A DNA stretch of 10,288 nucleotides from Clarireedia homoeocarpa (lineage: Eukaryota > Ascomycota > Leotiomycetes > Helotiales > Rutstroemiaceae): the NCBI GenBank assembly GCA_001465935.1, contig LNKV01000143.1, forward strand, positions 14,823 through 25,110. Direction: 5' to 3'. The translations under genes were made by a program, and so were the position numbers. Within the stretch, counting starts at the first letter, position 1. Each line of letters begins with the position of its first letter. Shown one piece after another: positions 1 through 7,483 of this stretch. The notes under the pieces were generated by a model. The model was not told where the DNA came from. It saw only the letters and a list, made by a program, of their open reading frames with translations, and searched no databases.

Positions 1-230
1 GATTATATATTTAATTATATATATACTAATATATATTTATATACTTAATATCTAATTCACTTTTATAAAAATTATATTCTTATATAATATTATAATAATT
101 TAATTAGAATTATTATATTATTCTCTCTTTTTAAAAAAACTCGCTTTTAAATATCTTAATTACTTTATTAAAGTCTTAATTATATATTCTTAAAGTTTCC
201 TTTTAAATAAATATAAATAATCTAAATAGT
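1..230. other. AT-rich flank upstream of the first retrotransposon
   Basis: This stretch is almost pure A/T with scattered CT and CG dinucleotides and virtually no CpA or TpG, which is the RIP pattern. No reading frame, repeat or RNA fold stands out. It probably belongs to the older repeat into which the retrotransposon inserted, but it is too degraded to assign. Confidence 0.6.
226..230. repeat. Left target-site duplication (tentative)
   Basis: ATAGT directly before the 5' LTR pairs with ATAAT directly after the 3' LTR. The single difference is a G/A transition of the RIP type. Five base pairs is the usual duplication length for Copia elements. The boundary could be off by a base because the terminal TG expected at the LTR start is not visible. 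Confidence 0.5.
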
Positions 231-604
231 TTATAATTATATAAATAATAACTATAAATAGCTCCGGGCCGTATTTAGCTCCGGGTTATAAATAACTCCG
301 GGTTATTTATAACTTCGGAACCTATAGTAAAATAAGGTATTTCTAATATAAGTATATAATACTTATATAGCGGGTAAATAAGAATCGACTCTAATAATTA
401 AATATAGATAGCTAATATCTTTTATATAAAGAGTATAAAAACTATAATATAATTTTATAGTTAGAGAATTAAGACGATTTATATAAATAATACTAGACTT
501 ATACTTTATATATATTTCCGAGTATTATATATAATCTTCGTATTTCTCTATATAATATTATATTCTCTATATACAACTAGCTCGCGAACCCGGTCGTACT
601 AATA
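231..604 (+). repeat. 5' LTR (374 bp), heavily mutated copy
   Basis: The LTR aligns without gaps to 6813-7186. I count about 44 differences (roughly 88 % identity), all transitions except two near the 5' edge. This copy carries the T or A at about 31 of the transition sites, so it is the more mutated one. It contains four 17-bp CCGG repeats (260-327) and ends with a GC-rich motif (CGCGAACCCGGTCGTA, 583-598) followed by TAATA where the other LTR has CAACA. The canonical TG...CA ends survive only at the 3' LTR's right edge. A TATA-like run near 505-513 could be the old promoter, but in this base composition it carries little weight. A primer binding site after 604 is not recognisable. Confidence 0.92.
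260..327 (+). repeat. Four 17-bp tandem CCGG repeats in the 5' LTR
   Basis: Units at 260-276, 277-293, 294-310 and 311-327 each follow the pattern A(G/A)CTCCGGGNNNNNNNN; the last reads AACTTCGGAACCTATAG. They form the most GC-rich patch of the left part of the window. CCGG and CCGGG have no CpA, which explains why they survived RIP. Repeated short sites in an LTR are often transcription-factor sites, but no factor can be named here. Confidence 0.85.
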
Positions 605-740
605 TTAATTAGTAGTTAAATTAATTATAAATTAGTAAAGTTAATTATATTTATATAACTTTATTCTTTCTTATTATATATAACTTTATTCTATCTATCT
701 TTAATCTATTAATTTCTTCTCTTTAATCTCTTATATAAAC

Positions 741-2330
741 TTAGCTATTATAGTCGACTTCGATAAATTTATTATTTATAAAAGAGTTATTTCGATTTTA
801 ATAAGTTAAGACTTCGACTTAACTAACTTAGATCAATATATTACTAAATAGATTTCTACTTAGATCGTTATTTAGATTATATAAAACCGATTAGATTAAG
901 ATTGTAATTATATATTATAGACTACTTTCTATAATAATTTCGAAAGCTAGAATAAGGAATTGTTTAAACTTACTACTTTAAATCTTCTTTATAAACTCTA
1001 AATATATTTTATCTTAAATAGAGTTTAGATTACTAAATCTAATAATCGTATATATATATAAGTCTTTAGTAAACTAATTAATATCAAGAAATACTTAATA
1101 TAGAAAACTAAAGATATTAAGAAGTATCTTTATATAATAAGTCCGATTAATTCTTAGTTTATATAAAGAAGTATTAACTTGTTTTCTCTTATACTTTCTA
1201 TTATTTCTTCTCTAAAAACTCTTTTAATTATATTTATTTCTTTTATAACTTCTTCTATTTAATTTATAACTTCGTTTATAACTTTAATATCTTAGTAGAA
1301 ATAAATAAATCTAATATTAAATAAAGTTTTAGATAATCGATTTATATACTTTATATCTATACTTTATTCTACTAAAACTATTTCGCTACTAATTATATAT
1401 AAAAGAAGTAATATCTTTAAACCTTTTAATAATTTTATAAAAATCCTTTCTAATAAAGAATATAAATATAGTAGAGAGATATATAATATCTTAGAGAATA
1501 AATTATATATCTTTTATAATTATTATATAAAGATTAGCTTATTAATAGATTACTTCTACTTTAGTTTTTCTATACTACTTTATAACTATATATTAGATTT
1601 TTATTATAATAAGATCTCTAGATATTTATATAACTTCTATATAATAGTTATTATAATTAGAGAATACTTTAAAATAAAGAAGAATAAATAGCTTTATTTA
1701 TCTAAGTAGAAAGAAATTATATATATTTTTATATAAAGGAGGAATTTAAATAAATCTAAATTAGAATACTTAGAGATATTTTTCGACTACCTTTATATAT
1801 TATAAAAAGGTCTCTCAATCGAGTATTAAAATAAATTCTTTTTATATAACTAAGTCTTTAATATTTATTAAGATATCCTAGAATATAACTTTATATTCTA
1901 TAAACTAACTTATATATTTAAGTTAATCTATTCTAATCTGAGATCTATAATCGGAATAGTAGTATATATAAGAGAATATATTATATAAATATAATACTCT
2001 AGTAAGTAATACTAAGTTGACTATAAATATCAAAGTAAATTCAATTATATATAAATAAACAATTAGCTAATAATAAGATTTCCGAAAGGAAAATAGTTCT
2101 TAAACTCTTATATAAAAAGTAAGAACTATTCTCTAATTTTTTATATAGAAGATAAGAATTAGGAGAATATAAAATATTATATTTATAAAAAGACTAGCTA
2201 CTTTATTAGAATATACTCTTATATAGAAAGAGCTAAAGTATATAATTATATTAACTACTAATATTTATAGAAAGAAGAAGAAGAAGAGAAAAAAATAAGA
2301 TAGTTTTTATAAAAAGAAGAGTAAAAAAAG
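741..2330 (+). pseudogene. gag: gag region with destroyed zinc knuckle
   Basis: This is the capsid/nucleocapsid part, which would package the element RNA in virus-like particles. The block from about 1640 to 1970 keeps the clearest resemblance to fungal Copia Gag, including a motif reading LRSIIGIVVYIRE where the family has something like LRSSVGTAMRSRE. A zinc knuckle of type C-x2-C-x4-C-x4-H falls at 2175-2216, but all four ligands now read as tyrosine codons (2175-2177, 2184-2186, 2199-2201, 2214-2216). This is what TGY to TAY and CAY to TAY changes give. After it comes a Glu/Lys-rich linker (2271-2345) leading to the protease. The N-terminal part (741-1600) is in frame but only weakly recognisable. 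No intact start codon is seen. Confidence 0.75.
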
Positions 2331-2525
2331 AATTTAAATAATATAAAGAAATAAGAACTCTCGTCCAATTAATTTCTTATAAAAATAGAAGTAATTAATA
2401 ATAATTAAGTTATTTAAACTCTTAATAATCTTAGTATAATATATAGTATTATTTATTACAATCTTAGTAAATAAGAAGTATTATATAATAAAGTATTTAT
2501 ATTTAAGAAGTAGTATTTATTAATA

Positions 2526-2800
2526 TAATTTCAAAGGATTATATTTGATAGCGAGGCTATAAGTATATTAATAGTTAGTAAAATATAATTCTAAGTACTA
2601 TAATAATAAGACCTATCTATTATTTTAGTTTATATAAAAAGTAACAATTATACGATTTAGTTTAGTAAAGGAATAATAAAAGTAAAAGAGATAGCGATTA
2701 TATAAATACTAGTTAGTTTAATTACTTTTTATATTATAATTATAAATACTTTATTCCTATATTATATCTAAAATATAGATAGAATAAATATACAATTCGA
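2526..2800 (+). pseudogene. Aspartic protease region of Copia pol
   Basis: This domain would mature the Gag-Pol polyprotein. The active-site motif reads Phe-Asp-Ser-Glu-Ala at 2544-2558, where the family has Asp-Ser-Gly-Ala. The catalytic Asp (GAT, 2547-2549) survives, and GGG to GAG explains the Gly to Glu change. Downstream, a block reading FLYYIQNIDRINIQFDN (about 2751-2801) matches the conserved end of this domain in fungal Copia elements, where the family has FLFCIQDMDRM. In-frame TAA and TAG codons interrupt it. It lies directly after gag in the same frame with no separate start, as in one-frame Copia elements. Confidence 0.8.
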
Positions 2801-2919
2801 TAATTTAAAGAATATTCTTATTTAAAGAAAGAATATTATATTTATTATATATAAATAAAAATATTTATAAATACTATTAAAATAGTCGGAAATAATTATA
2901 TAAGTTTATTTTATTAAGG

Positions 2920-3840
2920 TCGAGCTTAAATAGTTATATCGCTAGTTCGAATACTTATTTATATAAAAGTTAGTTTAACTCTTAGAAAAAGTAGGATATA
3001 ATAATATTAAGTATTATATAATTAAGTAATTAAATAAATTTTATAACTACTACTAATTAAATATAAAGTTACTTAGATATTTTCGTTTTATAATTAAAGA
3101 TAAAATCGAGTTTAATTATTTAATTATTATTAATATTATATATCTAGATAAATCTCTAATATTATATATTGTGAATAAAGTAATTATATTTAATATAATT
3201 AGGTTTTTAAAAGATATTAGTATTTATACGATATAGGATATTTTTCAGATATATTAGATTAATATTTACTTAGGTCTATCTAATTATATTATATATAATA
3301 TAGATATAATATTTATTTCTTAGGAGTTTAAGTAGAATATATATATAATAGTAAGTAAAATAAAGAAAATACTAATAAAGATATATAATAATATTAATAA
3401 AATAAAGAAATATTACTAGCCTTTTAAATATATATATAAGATTATCTAAGATAAAACAAGAGAAGAAAATATCTCGAGAAAGATTATTTTATAGATAGTT
3501 ATAAAAGTAATAAATAATATAATTAGATTAAATAACTTTATACTAACTCTTCTTATTTTCGAGATATACTTGAAAATAAACTAAATATCAACTTTATCTT
3601 AGTTAATAATTATATAAGTTTAAATAGTTCAGACTATAATAATAGAAATCAGAAAAATCAATATTTAATATTAAATTAAAAAAGTTTTAAATACTAGAAA
3701 TAGTCTTTAGATAATAAAGATACTTAACTTTCTTCTATAATTAGATATAAAAGTCTAATAAGAAAAGAGAGGTTAGACTAGCTTTTTCAAACTTCTAATA
3801 ACTAATAAGGAAACTTATATTATTGAATTCCTTTTTAGTC
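2920..3840 (+). pseudogene. Integrase (zinc domain, DDE core, C-terminal region)
   Basis: This would insert element cDNA into the host genome. The N-terminal HHCC domain occupies about 2937-3053, with each ligand now a Tyr codon: 2937-2939, 2952-2954, 3042-3044 and 3051-3053. The core follows, with YLDKS at 3141-3155 and RFLKD near 3207. All three DDE positions are lost: first Asp to Asn (3132-3134), second Asp to Asn (3297-3299), and Glu to Lys (3405-3407) inside a block matching HNSIG-x-VERYH. The C-terminal part includes LNTRNS (family LNTRNG) near 3686-3705 and a segment matching the GPxxFRSTVVKPY-type end near 3835. This is the best-preserved region by pattern, and its place before reverse transcriptase fixes the Copia assignment. 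Confidence 0.88.
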
Positions 3841-4079
3841 TAATTAGTTTTTATATAATAGTTATAAAACTATTCTTTTTTAAAGAAATTCAAGAGATAG
3901 AAGTTTATATAAAGAACTAAGTAGAACTAAACTTAGAAGAAAAAGTAAAAGTATAGATAAAGTAAATATATTCTATAAAATAACTAATCTTTTAAATTAT
4001 TATCTTATTTAAGAAAGTAGAGATATTTATTATTAAGAAGAAATAGAACAATTTAGAACTTTTAATTAAGTTTTATATA

Positions 4080-4910
4080 TAAAATATAATTATAATTAAA
4101 AGACCTCTATTTCAAATAATATAATAAAAGGAAATTAATAATTTGATTATATAAAAAGTCTTCGAGTTTATTAAATATAATTTAATAATTTATATTAAAC
4201 GAATCTTTAACTTCTAGTTTATTAACAAAGTTAAAAATAAAATAATAATAACTTTATATAAAAAGTTAAGGTTAGTAATATAAGTATATAATAATATTAA
4301 AAAAAAAACGTTTTAATATAATTACTAACTGTTTAATATATAAACTAGAAAATTATCTTAATAATTACCTTTTTATTTTATATAAAAAGAATCGAACTAA
4401 TCTTTTAAGATATTATATAAATATATATATAGTTAGTATTATTTCTAAATCGATTAATTCTAATATAACTATTTAAAAAGATTTAGATAAACTACTTTTT
4501 TAATATAATTATAATTGTTTATAAACTTTTATATAAAATATTAAAATTAGGAACTTACTAATAAGTTATATATTATAATTACTATAAAAATAAGTTGAAT
4601 ATAGAACTTTCTTTATATAACCTTTATTTCTTAATCTCTAAAGACTTTAAAGTATTTATAATAATAATAATATAAATAGATAATACTCTAATTCTAAAAG
4701 ATAAGAAATTTAAATAGAAAAAAAAAAGAAAGTTAAAATAAATAAACTTCTAAATAAAACCGATTAAGATACTTTTATATAAAAGATCTTTAATCTTTAA
4801 TAGATATAATTTATAAATAGAAAATAAGAACCTTATTCTTATATAAAATAGATAAGGATAGAAAATTAAATTAATAGACTTTAAATCAGAAACTTGTTTT
4901 ATTAAATATT
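4080..4910 (+). pseudogene. Reverse transcriptase of Copia pol, with frameshift
   Basis: The domain starts in the gag frame (QQKEINNLI and VFEF at about 4113-4173, KLRLVIQVYNN near 4263-4295), crosses the A10 run at 4299-4308, and continues one base earlier. After the shift, the motif equivalent to LRDITQAYTQS lies at about 4400-4432 and keeps its Asp (GAT, 4409-4411). The KPLYGI-like block is at 4523-4540. The catalytic pair, QTDD in this lineage instead of YVDD, reads Gln-Ile-Asp-Asn at 4673-4684: the second Asp is now Asn (GAT to AAT). The paired TAA codons at 4559-4564 stand where two Trp residues are expected. The enzyme would copy element RNA to cDNA inside particles. Confidence 0.88.
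4299..4308 (+). other. A10 run at a one-base frameshift in reverse transcriptase
   Basis: Family-like residues upstream are read with codons starting at multiples of 3, and those downstream with starts at 3n+2. The net change is one base lost (or two gained). The ten-A homopolymer is the natural slippage site. It is a mutation or a sequencing error rather than programmed frameshifting, because it falls inside the reverse transcriptase domain and not at a domain border. Confidence 0.75.
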
Positions 4911-5650
4911 ATAAATAGTATACTTGAGAAGTATATCTCTCGAGTATCTACTAACTAGAAGTAAACTTCGATTTATTAGTTATAATATAATACTAAGAAC
5001 TTTTATATAATAAAATCAAAGTTTTAAATAAATAATTAAAGTAGTAAATCGAGAATTTAAATAAAATTCGCTATATTCCTTTTAATTTATAAATAGTAAA
5101 ACTATTTATATTTATAAATAGATTGTTTAATAATAATAAAGATCTCAATTTATAGTTTAAGTATAAGATTTTCCTAGTAAATAAATATCTATATAAAAGT
5201 TTAAATAATATATTTAGGATTAAAAGTAATTTGATCTACTAGAGTAGTATAAAGAGTAAATATATAATTTAAAGTATATTAATATTTAAAATCTATAGAA
5301 TAGTTACTAATATCGATTTAGTAATTATAATTAGTTATATAATTTAAATAATCGTTAAGTAGCTAGGACTTCTAGTACTATTAATAGTTATTTATATAAA
5401 CTTATACTTTCTATATAATTATCTTGTGAAATTTAAGATAATAAGAGAGAAATAATTAATAATTAATATTATAACTTTATATTAGTTATATAAAAGAAAG
5501 GAGCTAATAGAAATCTATTAGATTAAAAGTAATAATAACTTAGTAAATATAATAATAATAAAAATAGTAAATAAAGTATTAGAAATACTAATTAATATAA
5601 ATAAACTTATTATCTAAGTAAAAAGGTAAATTGTATAATAATAAAAAATA
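4865..5650 (+). pseudogene. Connection and RNase H region of Copia pol
   Basis: RNase H would remove the RNA strand during cDNA synthesis. The connection begins with KLIDFKSETCFIK at about 4868-4906, the best-preserved peptide of the element. The RNase H acidic positions are replaced: first Asp to Asn (5117-5119, before a SFANNKDLSSQ-like block), Glu to Lys (5288-5290, in a block matching LASELYG), Asp to Asn (5399-5401, matching CTDSYSLYE), and Asp to Asn (5534-5536 or 5546-5548, matching DNPADA). The domain ends in a Lys/Val-rich tail and then TAA TAA TAA at 5637-5645. Reading frame starts are at 3n+2 throughout. Confidence 0.85.
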
Positions 5651-5994
5651 GTATTAAAGAAGAGAATTTTATTTATTTAAGTTTTTATTTAGTTTTCTTA
5701 AAATATAAATTAAAGAGTATAGAATAGTTATTTGAATTTTCTTTATATTATTTTTATTATAATTATTTATTAAACTTGTTAGATAGATAAGAAATATATT
5801 TTATATATAATAAGAATCGAATAGAAATCGAATAAAAAAAGCTTTTTAATTTTATAAGAAAAGAACCTACTACTTATCTTAAATACTATATAAAGGTTAA
5901 AGCTAAGTTTAAGTACTACTTAGTAATTATATATAAATCTATAGTAAATTGAAAGAATTATATTTGTAAACGAAAAGAAAGCTTTATATATACT

Positions 5995-6195
5995 TTAGAG
6001 GATAATCGAATTATTATAAGAAGTACTAATTATAAGGACTACTGAACTAGTAACTACTTTGTTTATTAATTCAGATTTAACTAGAATCTTATCTAAATCG
6101 CTCTTATTATACTTATTACTAATATTATTATTAAGATCGTCTGATAAACTATTAGACAGAACCTCGATAATAATATAATAACGAGTACTATAATC
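5995..6195 (-). CDS. Candidate antisense ORF fragment, function unknown
   Basis: On the minus strand, 66 codons run without a stop from 6195 down to TAA at 5995-5997. The translation is polar (rich in Ser, Asp, Asn, Lys), with stretches such as EVLSNSLSDDLNNN and SDLDKILVKSELINK, which looks more like a soluble protein than chance A/T translation. The frame stays readable upstream to about 6345 if three TAG/TAA codons are read as former Gln or Trp. No start codon or known domain is visible. A competing 52-codon open run exists on the plus strand (6020-6175) but is a Leu/Ile-rich string. The low local RIP level by itself lowers stop density, so the ORF may be fortuitous. Confidence 0.3.
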   Translation of the reverse strand, partial: DYSTRYYIIIEVLSNSLSDDLNNNISNKYNKSDLDKILVKSELINKVVTSSVVLIISTSYNNSIIL

Positions 6196-6474
6196 CTACT
6201 ATTTATAGTTACTATAAATATTATTCTAATACTCAGTAAACCGGATATAAGTTAGAAAAAGTATAAAACCTTGTTTACAATATTTATTATAACTACTAGA
6301 GATAAAAGTACCTTTACTTTAAATAAATATAGTATTTATATATAAAGAGTATATTGTCAAAAACTATATATCTTAGATATAATCTTATATAAAAGCTATA
6401 TTCTATCTTAATAGAGCTAAGACTATTTATTATAGATTATTATAAATATATCTACAAAGCTATTACTCTTTTAT

Positions 6475-6487
6475 AAAAAGGAGGGGG
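6475..6487 (+). other. Internal purine tract, possible secondary polypurine tract
   Basis: Thirteen purines in a row (five A, GG, A, five G) lie about 325 bp before the 3' LTR. Such G-rich tracts resemble the plus-strand primer of LTR elements, but the position is too far from the LTR for the main primer. It may be an extra priming site or the former end of a shorter ancestor. Confidence 0.35.
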
Positions 6488-6651
6488 TAGCCTAAAAGCG
6501 GTACTTCTAAGGTAGTAATAGCGGAGTTAATAACGGTAATACTAGTAAAAGTAAATAATATAAGTCTTTATACAAAAGCAACTAATTAGCAATCTCAAAC
6601 TATTATATAATAAGGGACTTAACTAGTTATTAGTATTTATTTTAATAATTT

Positions 6652-6694
6652 AGTATTAGTATTATTATTGTTATTATTATTATTACTATTATTA
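6652..6694. repeat. ATT/TTA microsatellite
   Basis: Imperfect trinucleotide run of ATT units with occasional G or C interruptions (TTG, TAC), about 14 units long. It is noncoding and probably arose by slippage. Confidence 0.75.
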
Positions 6695-6800
6695 GATAAT
6701 TAAGAAATTATTATAGATTATATAATAAATATAGGTTCTTGACTAAAGATCCTATATACTAAGAGCTTGTTATCTAATAAGAGCTCGGTTCAGTTCGAAC

Positions 6801-6812
6801 GAAAAAAAAAAG
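6801..6812 (+). other. Polypurine tract directly before the 3' LTR
   Basis: G, ten A and G (12 purines) end exactly where homology to the 5' LTR begins at 6813. This is the expected place of the plus-strand primer of an LTR retrotransposon and was used to fix the LTR start. In an AT-rich setting an A run alone is weak evidence; the position is what makes the case. Confidence 0.6.
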
Positions 6813-7186
6813 TTACTAGTATATAAACAATAATTATAAATAGCTCCGGGCCGTATTTAGCTCCGGGCCACAAATAACTCCGGGTTATTTATAACTCCGG
6901 AACCTATAATAAAATAAAGTATTTCTAATATAAATATATAATATCTATATAGCGGGTAAATAAGAATCGACTCTAATAATCAAATATAAATAACTAATAC
7001 CTTTTATACGAAGAGTATAAAGATTATAGCACGATCTTGTAATTAGAGAATTAAGACGATTTATATAAATAATACTGAACCCACGCTTTATATATATTTC
7101 CGGGTATTATATATAACCCTCGTACTTCTCTATATAATATTATATTCTCTGTATATAACTAGCCCGCGAACCCGGTCGTACCAACA
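6813..7186 (+). repeat. 3' LTR (374 bp), less mutated copy
   Basis: It is collinear with 231-604. This copy keeps more C and G: for example GGGCCACAAAT where the 5' LTR has GGGTTATAAAT, GAACCCACGC where the other has AGACTTATAC, and the terminal CCAACA where the other has CTAATA. It ends in CA at 7185-7186, the canonical LTR end. It is followed by ATAAT, the right target-site duplication. The start reads TTACTAG after the purine tract, so the expected TG is absent at the left end, either mutated or misplaced by one or two bases. As the less altered copy it is the better sequence for tracing the family. Confidence 0.92.
6842..6909 (+). repeat. Four 17-bp tandem CCGG repeats in the 3' LTR
   Basis: Units at 6842-6858, 6859-6875, 6876-6892 and 6893-6909 begin AGCTCCGGG, AGCTCCGGG, AACTCCGGG and AACTCCGGA. 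They correspond one to one with the units in the 5' LTR, so the array predates insertion and belongs to the element's LTR. Confidence 0.88.
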
Positions 7187-7191
7187 ATAAT
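7187..7191. repeat. Right target-site duplication (tentative)
   Basis: ATAAT directly after the CA end of the 3' LTR matches ATAGT at 226-230 with one RIP-type transition. Confidence 0.5.
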
Positions 7192-7483
7192 AAATAAATA
7201 TAATTATAATTATAAGAATAATAATAATAGTTTCTTAATTTAATATTATATTTTAAATATTATAAATTCAAGAATCACTTCTTATTTATAATAATTATTA
7301 GATAATCTTTTTTAATATAATTATAATTATCTTCTTTAAACTTTTATAATTGAAACTATTTAGAAAGAAATATTAATAGACTAAGTACTTTTAAGTTAGT
7401 TTAATAGAAGTCTTAAAATAATATTAAAAATATTTTAAAATCCGATATTTTATACTAAGTTAGATTAATATTATAATCTTTTT
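7192..7483. other. AT-rich stretch without a recognised gene
   Basis: RIP-type sequence continues with no CpA-rich part. The frames contain a moderately open translation around 7310-7480 once stops are read as Gln, but I could not match it to any family. It is probably the same older repeat as the left flank. Confidence 0.5.

Larger units (their letters stand above)
660..5660 (+). pseudogene. RIP-destroyed Copia gag-pol polyprotein
   Basis: This is a single polyprotein frame. Codons start at multiples of 3 from about 660 to 4300, then shift by one (starts at 3n+2) after an A10 run. Reading TAA/TAG as former Gln, Trp or Arg gives a continuous protein resembling, from memory, a widespread fungal Copia polyprotein with a distinctive integrase core and a QTDD-type reverse transcriptase. 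In-frame stops are almost all TAA or TAG, as expected from CAA, CAG, TGG and some CGA codons after RIP; one TGA is seen near 4927. The start codon is uncertain because ATG becomes ATA: the readable frame begins between 660 and 745. The end is placed where the family-like C-terminus runs into consecutive TAA codons at about 5637-5645, and may be a little further on. Domains are listed separately. Confidence 0.9.
5661..6812. other. 1.15-kb internal segment between pol and 3' LTR, less RIP-mutated
   Basis: No Copia domain is recognisable after pol. From about 5940 on, CpA and TpG dinucleotides survive (for example CTGAACT near 6042, TCAGATT near 6071, AGACAGAACC near 6154, TTGTTTACAA near 6271), in contrast to the gag-pol region. 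The part 6480-6560 is GC-richer, with GGAGGGGG and several GGTA/GCGG motifs. The stretch includes a candidate antisense ORF, two purine tracts, a TTA microsatellite and a small imperfect hairpin. It could be a long 3' untranslated region of the element or a captured segment; I cannot tell which. Confidence 0.7.
231..7186 (+). mobile_element. Complete, RIP-inactivated Ty1/Copia-type LTR retrotransposon
   Basis: Two direct 374-bp LTRs separated by a constant offset of 6582 bp enclose an internal region of about 6.2 kb. Its degraded polyprotein reads in the order gag, protease, integrase, reverse transcriptase, RNase H. Integrase before reverse transcriptase marks Copia rather than Gypsy. A purine tract (6801-6812) directly precedes the 3' LTR, and a likely 5-bp target-site duplication flanks the element. 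The length exceeds the usual 5 kb or so of Copia because about 1.15 kb of sequence without a recognised product lies between pol and the 3' LTR. The element cannot be active: the coding frame is full of stops and nearly all recognisable catalytic residues are changed. Non-autonomous mobilisation is also unlikely because both LTRs are heavily mutated. Confidence 0.93.

Noticed and set aside
605..640. Primer binding site after the 5' LTR
   Set aside because: TTAGTAGTTAAA near 609-620 could be a mutated TGG-type site, but with G and C erased any match to a tRNA end is unverifiable.
4299..4308. Programmed -1 frameshift site separating two polyprotein parts
   Set aside because: The shift lies inside the reverse transcriptase domain, and programmed shifts sit at gag-pol borders. 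A plain homopolymer indel is simpler.
2526..5650. Ty3/Gypsy assignment, suggested by the 7-kb length and the DSGA-like protease
   Set aside because: Integrase motifs (2937-3407) precede reverse transcriptase motifs (4400-4690), which is Copia order. The catalytic pair is QTDD-like rather than the Gypsy YIDD context.
6020..6175. 52-codon open run on the plus strand
   Set aside because: The translation is a Leu/Ile string with little polar content, typical of the shadow of the opposite strand, and it does not continue either way.
6783..6800. tRNA-like T-arm (GGTTCAGTTCGAAC)
   Set aside because: There is no acceptor stem, anticodon arm or D arm around it. It is a short palindrome before the purine tract.
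4495..7328. Shared 22-base A/T string at 4495-4516 and 7307-7328, possibly a duplicated reverse transcriptase piece
   Set aside because: In about 10 kb with only A and T at most sites, exact matches of this length are expected by chance. The similarity does not extend beyond scattered bases.
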